A stretch of 56,285 nt of DNA, taken from contig DEKW01000014.1 in NCBI GenBank assembly GCA_002354055.1, positions 1 through 56,285 of the forward strand. The letters are read 5' to 3'. The stretch is from Bacteroidales bacterium UBA2712. GTDB taxonomy: Bacteria > Bacteroidota > Bacteroidia > Bacteroidales > Paludibacteraceae. A program made the position numbers and the translations under genes. The notes under the pieces were generated by a model. The model made no database searches and had not been told where the DNA came from. It saw only the letters and a list, made by a program, of their open reading frames with translations. The first letter of the stretch is position 1. Each line of letters opens with the position of its first letter. Below, piece by piece: positions 47,713 through 55,726 of this stretch.

Positions 47713-50700
47713 TTTATTTACAACTAATCCCGGAACATCGGGTTATAGGTTGGATTATTTAGAGATATACAACTGGGGTACTTTCAATGGTACTGTATAT
47801 CGGATTGCTCCTGAAGGTAACAACTCATTGCTTACAGGTGCTAATGCGTCCGGTAAAAGTACATTAATTGATGCTTTGCTAACATTGCTTGTGCCTTTCA
47901 AAAAAGATAGGTTCTATAATCAATCATCAGGAAACGAGCGAAAAGGAGATAGAACTGAGGAAACGTACGTACTCGGAAACTACGGTAATATTCAATCAGA
48001 CGGAGAAAGCTCTATTACCATGCAGCGACTCCGTGATAAAAACACGTATTCCATTATCTTAGCTTCTTTTAAGAATAATCACGAAAAGATTGTCACTCTA
48101 TTCCAAGTGAGATGGTTTGTGAGTGGCGAATTGAAATGCGTTTATGGTTTCTCCACAGCCTCTCTCACAATCAAAGATGATTTCCATGATTTTGATGGGA
48201 GTAAAGGTGATTGGAGACGCACTCTTGAAAAGAAATACAATGTCGGTGCACAAAAAAGGCAAGTAGAGTTCTACGATGTAATCCGAGACTATAGAGATCG
48301 TGTTATCAATGCATTAGGCTTACGAAGTGACAAGGCTTTAACACTTTTTAATCAAGTTGTAGGTGTTAAGGTGTTGAATGATCTCGATGACTTTGTCCGC
48401 AACAATATGCTTGAGCAACGCGATGCTGAAGCTGAATACACGAGTCTTAATGATAGTTTCGCTACTCTTATTAATGCAAAGACTCAAATCGAAAAAGTAA
48501 AGGAGCAGATTGCGCAGTTAGCACCTATCAATGAGAGGGCGATTCAAATTGATAATCTTCAGCAGAGTCTCACAAAGATTCAAAGACATCGCGAACTATC
48601 TGTTTATTGGTTTGCCGTTAAGAATGTAGAACTTGCAGATGTACGATTGGAAGATCTAAACGACCTACTAGATAAACTTAATCAACAACTAAATGATCTA
48701 AATGACAAGAAAGATGCCCTTAGACAAGAAGAACAAAAATTGACTCAGGCTATCAATAACGATGAAGTCGGAAGACAGATTAAGGAATTGACAGAATCTA
48801 TTAAGGAATTGGAGATTACCAAACAACTTCGTATAGAAAAGAGAAATTCATATGATGATTATGCGCGAAAACTTGAATTAGAAGTAAATCCGACGGAACA
48901 AGCATTTGATGAGAATCGTGCTAAAGCTAGCAAAGAAAAACAAAAATGCACAAAAGATGTAGTTGCTGCTAACGAAGAACTACGTACTGCCCTTAACACA
49001 AAGGAACGAATAGAGAAGGAAATACAAGAGAATAAAGATGCTCTTAACCAATTAAAGAAGAATGACAATAACATTTCGGGGAAAGAGGCAGAAATCCGCG
49101 ATATGATATTGGAAGCTGTTGGAGCCTCATCTAAAGAGATTCCTTTTATTGGTGAAATCATTCGCATAAAAGATGGTGAACACAAATGGGAAAATTCTAT
49201 TGAAAAGATTCTACACAATTTTGCGTTACGGCTTATTGTGCCGGACAAGTATTATCGAGCAGTATGCGTTTTTGTTAATTCGCACAATCTCAATGGTCGC
49301 ATAGTGTTCCAACGACCAGAAAGAACATCCGCATTGAATGGTTTTCAAGCACTTCCAGATAACTGTTTGCTCAGCAAAATAGAATTCAATATGGATAGCC
49401 CATATCAAGAATGGGTTGAAGATGTTATTGCTGACCAATACAACTATACTTGTGTTACAAATCTCGAAGAATTTTATCAATATAAGGAGAAAGCCGTTAC
49501 GATTGAAGGATTGATAAAGTCGGTTCATAACAAACACGAGAAAGATGATCGTAAACATGTGAATGAGCGTGCAAACTACGTACTTGGCTGGGATAACAAA
49601 GAAAAAATTGCTGCTATACGTGCGCTCGTGATAGCTTTGCAAGCCGAACAAAGTGATAATGCAGATGCCATCGCGGCTATTAAATTGAAAATTGATAATA
49701 TAGGTAAACGCCAAGAGAGTTTTGATGATATTCTTAAGTTATTCAAAACGTATGAGGAGATAAACTGGAGTGTTGTCGCAACAGAAATTCAGCAGAAAAC
49801 AGAGCAGAAAGATGCCTTAGAAAAGTCTAACGATAAAGTTAAGACCTTATCTGCACAATTGGAGAGAGTTCAAAAGGATTTAAGTGTACTTGAACGTGAG
49901 ACCATCACAGAAAAAGTGAAAGCTATAGGTCAAACAGAGGATAAGATAAAAGCAGTCCAGAAAACACATGACGACAATGCCAATATTATTCTTCCATTAG
50001 GAGATCAGGATACGTCTGAGTTCGAGCAAGAATACACAAATATACTGGATGTGAACTTCGATACGATTGCTACTGTCAATAAAAACTTCCAGACACGTAT
50101 TCACAATGAGGAATCCGAGTTGATAAAAACAAAAAATCGTATTGAGAAAGAGGTGGCTGATTTAATTCGCGCCTTTAAGTATCCATCCCCTGAGATATAC
50201 GAAAAATATAGCGATTGGGGAGCAGATGTACACGCATTGCCAGAAGCATTACATCTTATTGGGGCATATCAACAATTCTATCAACGCTTGGTAGACGAAG
50301 ACTTAGTTAGCTGTGAAAAAAGGTTCAATGATTTCTTGCAAGAAACATTGATGAATAAGATTACCGAATTCAGATGGTTCTTTAAGAAATGGGATGACTC
50401 AATTAAAGAAACGATACAAATGCTTAACAAGTCTCTCAGGGAAATAGACTTCGCAACTGCACCCCCGACTTATATTCAACTCGTTAATTCCAGACGTATA
50501 TCAAAGGAAATAAGTGAGTTCAGACAGCAATTAGAGGAGGCTGTACCTAACGTGCATGAAATGAATGCTACTATTGATGGTAAACGTAGGCACTTTGAGA
50601 TGAAGATTGAGCCACTTATTAGACGACTCGGCAGCGAACAATGGCGCAAACGAGTAACAGATGTAAGACAGTGGTATTCGTATAAGGCAGAGGAGTTCTA

Positions 50701-51103
50701 CAAAGAGACCGGTCAAAAACGTACGACATACGAGGGTATGGGGCAATTGTCAGGTGGAGAGAAAGCCCAATTGACATACACCATACTTGGATCTGCCATT
50801 GCATACCAATTTGGATTAACTACTGATGGCTTACAGGCGAATTCTTTCCGATTCATAGCAATAGATGAAGCATTCAAAGCACAAGATGAGGATAAAGCGC
50901 GCTATCTAATTTCATTGTGTAAGCAATTACATTTGCAATTACTGGTAGTAACTCCTAGCGACAATATCCATATTGTAGAGAACGACATATCCTTTGTTCA
51001 CTACGTAGAACGACGTGGAAACGAATCCGTTTTGTTGGATATGAGAATTGAAAAATTCAAGGAAGAACGAGAAAAATTCCAAGCTAATGATAACACCCTC
51101 TGA
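47696..51103 (+). CDS. jetC: Wadjet system protein JetC (MukB/SMC-like ATPase)
   Basis: 1135 aa. Walker A GANASGKST at 48-56; two long coiled-coil arms (about 260-480 and 630-800) around a hinge-like region near 480-610 (GASSKEIPFIGEIIRIKDGE); C-terminal ABC signature QLSGGEKAQL near 1017 and Walker B FIAIDEA with D1057/E1058. It is the motor that extrudes plasmid DNA loops. Overlaps jetB and jetD by 17 bp each. Both ATPase halves appear intact. Confidence 0.93.
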   Translation: MQEQYDLFTTNPGTSGYRLDYLEIYNWGTFNGTVYRIAPEGNNSLLTGANASGKSTLIDALLTLLVPFKKDRFYNQSSGNERKGDRTEETYVLGNYGNIQSDGESSITMQRLRDKNTYSIILASFKNNHEKIVTLFQVRWFVSGELKCVYGFSTASLTIKDDFHDFDGSKGDWRRTLEKKYNVGAQKRQVEFYDVIRDYRDRVINALGLRSDKALTLFNQVVGVKVLNDLDDFVRNNMLEQRDAEAEYTSLNDSFATLINAKTQIEKVKEQIAQLAPINERAIQIDNLQQSLTKIQRHRELSVYWFAVKNVELADVRLEDLNDLLDKLNQQLNDLNDKKDALRQEEQKLTQAINNDEVGRQIKELTESIKELEITKQLRIEKRNSYDDYARKLELEVNPTEQAFDENRAKASKEKQKCTKDVVAANEELRTALNTKERIEKEIQENKDALNQLKKNDNNISGKEAEIRDMILEAVGASSKEIPFIGEIIRIKDGEHKWENSIEKILHNFALRLIVPDKYYRAVCVFVNSHNLNGRIVFQRPERTSALNGFQALPDNCLLSKIEFNMDSPYQEWVEDVIADQYNYTCVTNLEEFYQYKEKAVTIEGLIKSVHNKHEKDDRKHVNERANYVLGWDNKEKIAAIRALVIALQAEQSDNADAIAAIKLKIDNIGKRQESFDDILKLFKTYEEINWSVVATEIQQKTEQKDALEKSNDKVKTLSAQLERVQKDLSVLERETITEKVKAIGQTEDKIKAVQKTHDDNANIILPLGDQDTSEFEQEYTNILDVNFDTIATVNKNFQTRIHNEESELIKTKNRIEKEVADLIRAFKYPSPEIYEKYSDWGADVHALPEALHLIGAYQQFYQRLVDEDLVSCEKRFNDFLQETLMNKITEFRWFFKKWDDSIKETIQMLNKSLREIDFATAPPTYIQLVNSRRISKEISEFRQQLEEAVPNVHEMNATIDGKRRHFEMKIEPLIRRLGSEQWRKRVTDVRQWYSYKAEEFYKETGQKRTTYEGMGQLSGGEKAQLTYTILGSAIAYQFGLTTDGLQANSFRFIAIDEAFKAQDEDKARYLISLCKQLHLQLLVVTPSDNIHIVENDISFVHYVERRGNESVLLDMRIEKFKEEREKFQANDNTL

Positions 51104-52214
51104 TATAAAACAAAAAGCCGAAAATAAATATGTCGCTTACTTGCAATCTATCGTTGAAGGCATTCCATTTAGCCCTATAATTATTGCAGGTAATAAAAAA
51201 CCGGATGAGAATACGGTACGGTTTGAAGTTGAGTTGACAGAACTCATCAACCATTCCAAAGAGAAAAAAGGATATGGTTACACGATTGAGTATGTTACAG
51301 TTAAAACAAAATTGCATGGTGTACAAGATCTACCGGCATCTATTGTGTTTCAAACAGAAGGCGACTACCTAAAATTCATTAGCAAAGAAAAAGATACTGC
51401 AAAATTCATAGAAGATTCTGCTCGCATTCTTGACTTGTTCCCGGAACTTAGGGATTGGATCCTGAAATATCCGAAAAAGGTTATTGAGAATGATTGGGAT
51501 AGCCTTTTAAAGGTGTGCTCATACTTCAAAAGAACTCCTCGGCCTAATCTGTACATACGAGAACTACCAATTCAAGTACACACAAAATTTATTGAACTTA
51601 ACCATACCGTGGTTAGAGAGTTGCTTGATATAATAATTGCCAATTACGTCAACACAGACGAGAAACGTTTTGAACCGCATTTCAATCTTAAATACGATGA
51701 GCCAGATGTGCGATTTCGCATATTAGATCATTCATTAAGCCAACGATTGTTTAGTGGACTATCCGATCTGAATATCCCTATCAGTCAATTCCGGGACTTA
51801 AATCTTCCTATAAAAACTGTCTATGTGGTTGAGAATAAAATTAACATGCTCTCATTTCCTTTAATTGACCATAGTATAGTAATATGGGGAGAAGGGTTTA
51901 GTGTAGAAAAAGTCAAAGAAACACAATGGTTCTTAGATAAAGAGATTTATTATTGGGGTGATTTAGACGCGCATGGTTTCCAAATTTTATCGGAGATCCG
52001 ATGTCATTATGGACAAGTTAAAAGTTTCCTAATGGATAGAGCAACCTTTGATGCCTTCTTCGAAGGTGATACTGGTAAGCCAACTAACGTAGAAAAAGAC
52101 CTATATTTAACTCCTGAAGAAAACGAAATGTTCCAATATCTCAAATCCAATAACCTGCGTTTGGAACAAGAGAAGATACCATATGTTTACGCGTACCAAA
52201 GAATACCTAAGTAG
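51087..52214 (+). CDS. jetD: Wadjet system protein JetD (DUF3322/DUF2220 Toprim-like nuclease)
   Basis: 375 aa from the ATG at 51087; an in-frame ATG at 51048 would overlap jetC by 56 bp. N-terminal DUF3322 (ITPSDIKQKAENKYVAYLQS, then HTVVRELLDIIIANYVN), C-terminal DUF2220 Toprim-like fold with the metal-binding VVENK glutamate near 250 and GDLDAHGF near 291-298. Relative of topoisomerase VI subunit A that makes the DNA cut. With jetA-C it completes a type I-like Wadjet system that restricts plasmids. Confidence 0.9.
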   Translation: MITPSDIKQKAENKYVAYLQSIVEGIPFSPIIIAGNKKPDENTVRFEVELTELINHSKEKKGYGYTIEYVTVKTKLHGVQDLPASIVFQTEGDYLKFISKEKDTAKFIEDSARILDLFPELRDWILKYPKKVIENDWDSLLKVCSYFKRTPRPNLYIRELPIQVHTKFIELNHTVVRELLDIIIANYVNTDEKRFEPHFNLKYDEPDVRFRILDHSLSQRLFSGLSDLNIPISQFRDLNLPIKTVYVVENKINMLSFPLIDHSIVIWGEGFSVEKVKETQWFLDKEIYYWGDLDAHGFQILSEIRCHYGQVKSFLMDRATFDAFFEGDTGKPTNVEKDLYLTPEENEMFQYLKSNNLRLEQEKIPYVYAYQRIPK

Positions 52215-52223
52215 AATTGAGAT

Positions 52224-52607
52224 ATGAAGCAGATAGAAGTAGTCGCTGCAATCATCTTCGACGAGCAAGGACGGATTTTTGCTACACAACGAGGTTATGG
52301 CGAGTGGAAGGATTGGTGGGAGTTTCCGGGAGGTAAGATGGAATCCGGAGAAACACCACAACAAGCCTTGAAACGCGAGATACGCGAGGAGTTAGATGCA
52401 GAAATAGAAGTCGGTGAACTATTGCGGACGATAGATTATGACTACCTTGCTTTTCATCTGACGATGCATTGTTTCAAGTGCAAACTATCCGGAAGTCACG
52501 TCACACTCTTGGAACACGAGGCGGCCAAATGGCTCAGAGCCAAAGACTTAGACTCGGTGAAGTGGTTGCCGGCAGATGAGGAGATAATTAACGAATTAAA
52601 ACACTAA
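52224..52607 (+). CDS. NUDIX hydrolase (MutT/CTP pyrophosphohydrolase-like)
   Basis: 127 aa. Complete Nudix box at residues 37-59 (GGKMESGETPQQALKREIRE then EL), after the substrate-side text WKDWWEFPG typical of (deoxy)nucleoside triphosphate pyrophosphohydrolases. Hydrolyses damaged or non-canonical nucleotides. Ten bp after jetD and 5 bp before the next gene, so possibly the same transcript. Confidence 0.93.
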   Translation: MKQIEVVAAIIFDEQGRIFATQRGYGEWKDWWEFPGGKMESGETPQQALKREIREELDAEIEVGELLRTIDYDYLAFHLTMHCFKCKLSGSHVTLLEHEAAKWLRAKDLDSVKWLPADEEIINELKH

Positions 52608-52612
52608 CAAAT

Positions 52613-53644
52613 ATGGAAGAGAATAAACAGGAGTATGTTGATACTCAAGAACGAATTGACACGTTTCAAGATGAATCGTGGAAGAAATTAAGCGTCCGAG
52701 CAAATAATATCTTAAAGGCAATGGAGTTGGATACTCCTGCGAAACTAAAAGTATTTGTTGATAGCGATTTCTACCTCGGCAAACGTCGTCGCCTAATTAA
52801 TTTCGGCAAGAAAACGCAAGAGGAACTTCGTGCTTTTTGCGAGTATTTTGAACAAAACCATCCTGCCTCGGCATATCACGTTTTATCTGAACGAGAGACC
52901 TTAGAATATAACATTCGCAGAAATGCATCGTTCCTCCATGCTGAAGATATTGATTTTGTTCTCAGTTATTTCGACTGCACGAATCATTATCCAATGTTCT
53001 ATATGCTCGTCAAATATTTTGAGCATTCGGATTGGAGAAAGTTCCAAATTATACGTGATAATCTTGGAATTTGTGAAGAAAGAAAGACAAAGGAACAACT
53101 GATGGAGATATATCATCTTTCGCAAACTACCATTAATGGAGAGATATTTTCGACAGACCACGCTATATGGCGAGCGGCAAATAGTATAGAGAGATGTGTC
53201 GCCAATGATTGGGAGCAATATAAATTATCGGACGACGTACTAAAAAAGCCGATTCTCACGAACGAAGATTTTCTGACATTATATCAATCTGTGAAGGAAG
53301 CAGAACAACTCAAGATGGATCTGGAGTGTTTCGTGGAGATATGTTACCATACATTAGGATTCTTCGGACGTATTGAGCAGAGAGGCAAATACTGGTTATA
53401 TACTGTGGACGGTGTGGGGAACTTCCGTTTCGATTGGCTGTTGCAAGACTTTCGCAAGATTCCGCGAACCAAGAAAGCGGAGCCGTTCGATCTATCAGAA
53501 GCATGCCGAAATACAGAGTATTGGTCCAACGAGAAAGTGGTTCGCAAAGCTGTTCCTACCGTAATAGAGATTGCAAAACAAATGATTTGGCACCTCTACC
53601 AACTCCCGTCAAAAGGGAACAAAATCATTATTGCTAAGTCATAA
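52613..53644 (+). CDS. Protein with RNA polymerase alpha-CTD-like domain, unknown function
   Basis: 343 aa. Residues about 23-75 (WKKLSVRANNILKAMELDTP ... INFGKKTQEELRAF) match the helix-hairpin-helix of the RNA polymerase alpha C-terminal domain (compare LTVRSANCLK and NLGKKSLTEI). The remaining ~260 residues are mostly helical with a possible HTH (MEIYHLSQTTINGEIF) and are not recognised. It may bind DNA or contact RNA polymerase. The C-terminus SKGNKIIIAKS is abrupt and is followed by broken rhuM sequence, so the end may be altered. Confidence 0.65.
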   Translation: MEENKQEYVDTQERIDTFQDESWKKLSVRANNILKAMELDTPAKLKVFVDSDFYLGKRRRLINFGKKTQEELRAFCEYFEQNHPASAYHVLSERETLEYNIRRNASFLHAEDIDFVLSYFDCTNHYPMFYMLVKYFEHSDWRKFQIIRDNLGICEERKTKEQLMEIYHLSQTTINGEIFSTDHAIWRAANSIERCVANDWEQYKLSDDVLKKPILTNEDFLTLYQSVKEAEQLKMDLECFVEICYHTLGFFGRIEQRGKYWLYTVDGVGNFRFDWLLQDFRKIPRTKKAEPFDLSEACRNTEYWSNEKVVRKAVPTVIEIAKQMIWHLYQLPSKGNKIIIAKS

Positions 53645-53727
53645 CAATAACCACTATGCCCTGTCCACATAATAATATACATTGCCTGCCTGCTTGAGAG
53701 GGATTGAATGGGAGAGGTAGAAAGAGT

Positions 53728-53992
53728 GAAAGAGTGAAAGAATTAAAGAAACAACAGCAGTTGTGCGAGTTATACCAGACTAGTAAATCAAACATCAGTG
53801 AACATATCAAGCATATTTTCGAGGACGGAGAATTGGACGAAAATGTGGTAGTTCGGAAATTCCGAACAACCACTCAACTCAGAGTGACTTGTCGGAAATT
53901 CCGACAGGTTCAACAACACAATTTCACCCGTAGAAGAAGCGTATCTTGAAACCATTAAATCGCTTGAGAAGCAGACTAAAAAGCTGAAATAA
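53728..53992 (+). pseudogene. Broken rhuM-family gene
   Basis: The first part reads KKQQQLCELYQTSKSNISEH and IFEDGELDENVVVRKFRTTT, the conserved N-terminal HTH-like region of RhuM (virulence/KilA-N-like) proteins. In a shifted frame the end reads RFNNTISPVEEAYLETIKSL then EKQTKKLK and a stop, the family's C-terminus. About 250 central codons are missing and the frames do not match, so it is a deletion remnant. Confidence 0.75.
53851..53906. repeat. Two 17-bp palindromes sharing a core
   Basis: GTTCGGAAATTCCGAAC (53851-53867) and TGTCGGAAATTCCGACA (53890-53906), both perfect and with the same 13-bp core, lie at the junction of the rhuM remnant. Confidence 0.85.
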
Positions 53993-54098
53993 CTCATGCC
54001 TTGCCCACATGGAAAAATAAGCAGGTTCAAACAGGCTTATTTGGTAAGCATGTCGTAAAATACTGTAATACAATATGTTATAGCAGAAAAATAAAAAA

Positions 54099-55016
54099 AT
54101 GGCAGCACAGAATAAATTATTTCAACGGTTGATATGGTTGGCGGATACGGTGTATTCGGCGAAGCACATCACCATGGATGAGATAGACAGCCGGTGGTCA
54201 AAATCGCCGTACAATGACGCGCATGAGTCGCGGTACGGCAAGCGCAATTTCAGTCGGCATAAAGACACGATAGCCGAGTTGTTCGGCATCGAGATCGTGT
54301 GCGACCGCTCGACCAATACCTACTCCATCAACGACGTATCCCGTGCGTCCGGTTCGGATGTGCGGGCGTGGATCATCAACACCTTCGCGCTCAATAACCT
54401 GACCAATATATCTGCCGGCATGCGTGACCGCGTTATCTTCGAGGAGATTCCGGAAGGTATGCGGTATCTGAGCACCATCATCAATGCGATGAAAGACAGT
54501 CGCCGGTTGGTTGTCTCTTACCAGGGCTTTAAGCGCACAGAACCCCATACCTTTCTGTTAGACCCATACTGCCTCAAGGTCTTCAAACAGCGGTGGTATC
54601 TGGTAGGAAAGCCGGAAGATCATCCGGAGGAGAAAGAGCCTCGCGTGTATGCGCTGGACCGCGTCAAAGATCTGGCGGTGACGGATAAGGCTTTCCATCT
54701 GCCTGCGGCCTTCAAACCGGCCACTTTCTTCGAGAATCAGTTTGGTATCGACCGCTCCAAAACCAAGGCAGAGAAGATACGCGTTAAGGTGGCGAACTGG
54801 GATGCAAACTTCCTGATATCTCTGCCGCTTCACGCCAGTCAGCAGGTAGTCGAGAGTAATGACAAATACACTATCTTTGAATATAAACTGGCACCGACGT
54901 ACGACTTCATTATGGAGCTACGCAAGTATGGTTCCAAACTGGAAGTGCTGGCGCCGCAGTCACTAAGGGAAGAGTTTGCAGAGGAAGCGGAGCATTTGGC
55001 ACAAATGTACTCATGA
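54099..55016 (+). CDS. WYL-domain transcriptional regulator
   Basis: 305 aa. N-terminal winged-helix-like region (FQRLIWLADTVYSAKHITMD; RNFSRHKDTIAELFGIEI), then the WYL domain (LLDPYCLKVFKQRWYLVGKP, with R and Y in VYALDRVKDL) and the WCX C-terminal extension (KIRVKVANWDANFLISLPLH; YDFIMELRKYGSKLEVL). WYL regulators often control defence islands by sensing ligands. GC content is back to the level of the core genome. Followed by a palindrome and a terminator. Confidence 0.92.
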   Translation: MAAQNKLFQRLIWLADTVYSAKHITMDEIDSRWSKSPYNDAHESRYGKRNFSRHKDTIAELFGIEIVCDRSTNTYSINDVSRASGSDVRAWIINTFALNNLTNISAGMRDRVIFEEIPEGMRYLSTIINAMKDSRRLVVSYQGFKRTEPHTFLLDPYCLKVFKQRWYLVGKPEDHPEEKEPRVYALDRVKDLAVTDKAFHLPAAFKPATFFENQFGIDRSKTKAEKIRVKVANWDANFLISLPLHASQQVVESNDKYTIFEYKLAPTYDFIMELRKYGSKLEVLAPQSLREEFAEEAEHLAQMYS

Positions 55017-55019
55017 TAT

Positions 55020-55046
55020 AATTGTCCAAATTAAATTTGGACGCAA
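55020..55046. promoter_or_regulatory. Palindrome after the WYL gene
   Basis: GTCCAAATT-A-AATTTGGAC (55024-55042), perfect 9-bp arms, with outer ATTG/CAAT extending it. Could be an operator or mRNA-end element; it sits 7 bp past the stop. Confidence 0.6.
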
Positions 55047-55061
55047 TGAACAAAGAAAGGA

Positions 55062-55087
55062 AAAACGCCTTCGTGGCGTTTTTTTTA
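55062..55087 (+). terminator. Intrinsic terminator of the WYL gene
   Basis: AAAACGCC-TTCGT-GGCGTTTT then a long T-run. Confidence 0.93.
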
Positions 55088-55095
55088 TGTTCTTA

Positions 55096-55149
55096 GGACG
55101 TGTGGTGTCTTTTGTTCTTTGTACCTTTGCGGCACGAAAGCCGCAAAGG
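55096..55149 (+). promoter_or_regulatory. Promoter with upstream box and start-site inverted repeat
   Basis: GGACGTGTGGTGTCTTTT box at 55096-55113, -7 TACCTTTG at 55122-55129. A perfect 10-bp inverted repeat CCTTTGCGGC/GCCGCAAAGG (55124-55133, 55140-55149) overlaps the -7 and ends on the base before the ATG at 55150, so this message has almost no free leader. Confidence 0.75.
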
Positions 55150-55503
55150 ATGAAACCGCCCGATGAACATAGTACAGACCTTCTTGATGCCCTGCGCCGC
55201 GACCGCGACAGATGGGCGCAGATGGCTATGCAGCAGGCAGAATATATCCGGCAACTGGAAGAAGAACTAAGCTCGCTCAAGCAGCAAATAGAGGCGATGA
55301 CCAAACCAATAAACACGGCTGAAAGGATACCGGCGGAAGGGAATTATATACAGGTAGTGCAATGGCTGGCACAACAGAAACTGATAGGTAACGATTATTA
55401 TGCGGAGGCGGACTATAACCGCAGCGTCATGTGCCGCAGACTTTCGATTATATTCGGATGGCCGGTGGATCAAAATAGCCTTCGAAAAGCACAAAATAGA
55501 TAA
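55150..55503 (+). CDS. Small hypothetical protein with coiled coil
   Basis: 117 aa from the ATG at 55150 (an upstream in-frame ATG at 54976 lies before the promoter). Residues about 10-50 form a coiled coil (RRDRDRWAQMAMQQAEYIRQ, LEEELSSLKQQIEAM); the C-terminal part NYIQVVQWLAQQKLIGND and RSVMCRRLSIIFGWPVDQNS suggests a small helical DNA-binding-type domain. Such proteins are common near Bacteroidales mobile elements, but I cannot name the family. Confidence 0.65.
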   Translation: MKPPDEHSTDLLDALRRDRDRWAQMAMQQAEYIRQLEEELSSLKQQIEAMTKPINTAERIPAEGNYIQVVQWLAQQKLIGNDYYAEADYNRSVMCRRLSIIFGWPVDQNSLRKAQNR

Positions 55504-55514
55504 CAAAAATCAAA

Positions 55515-55571
55515 TTGGGACAAATTTGGGAAATCTTTCCCAATCAGTCCCAACAAAAAGCAGTACTTTTG
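55515..55571 (+). promoter_or_regulatory. Promoter with nested palindromic operator
   Basis: TTGGGACAAATTTGGGAAA (55515-55533) faces TTTCCCAATCAGTCCCAA (55536-55553): two nested inverted repeats, TTGGGAAA/TTTCCCAA inside TTGGGAC/GTCCCAA. The -7 TACTTTTG is at 55564-55571, so the dyad covers the -33 region. Confidence 0.75.
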
Positions 55572-55726
55572 CACCGTCATTCGGAAACGAGTGGCGGTGC
55601 GTTGTTTTAGAATGCATCTATTTTACCGCCGCGGGGCGTTCCCCGCAACCCGCGAAAGTTTGTGTGTCCGCACGTGCAATGAGTGGCCACTCGCATACAA
55701 GCCCACGCACAAAACTTTTACACATT
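55571..55726 (+). ncRNA. Structured leader or small RNA
   Basis: Directly after the -7 box: a 13-bp hairpin with GAAA tetraloop (55571-55600), followed by GTTGTTTT, which could act as an attenuator. Then GCGGGG-CGTT-CCCCGC (about 55632-55647), the palindrome GAGTGGCCACTC (55681-55692) and an outer AAAGTTTGTGTG/GCACAAAACTTT pairing. About 150 nt before the next ATG. Not a riboswitch class I recognise. Confidence 0.5.

Larger units (their letters stand above)
53656..54010. repeat. Short imperfect direct repeats flanking the rhuM remnant
   Basis: ATGCCCTGTCCACAT (53656-53670) and ATGCCTTGCCCACAT (53996-54010), 13 of 15 identical, lie on either side of the broken gene. They might mark a recombination or insertion, or be chance. 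Apart from the remnant, the 53645-54098 gap holds no gene. Confidence 0.4.

Noticed and set aside
53704..53949. Intact small HTH gene of 81 codons
   Set aside because: Text matches only the start of RhuM and then loses frame; the C-terminus is found in a different frame, so it is a pseudogene.
54976..55149. N-terminal extension of the 117-aa gene from an upstream ATG
   Set aside because: It would cross the WYL gene end, the terminator and the -7 box; the ATG at 55150 is preferred.
55400..55726. N-terminal extension of the last gene
   Set aside because: It overlaps the previous gene and reads through the operator and promoter; the ATG at 55727 fits better.
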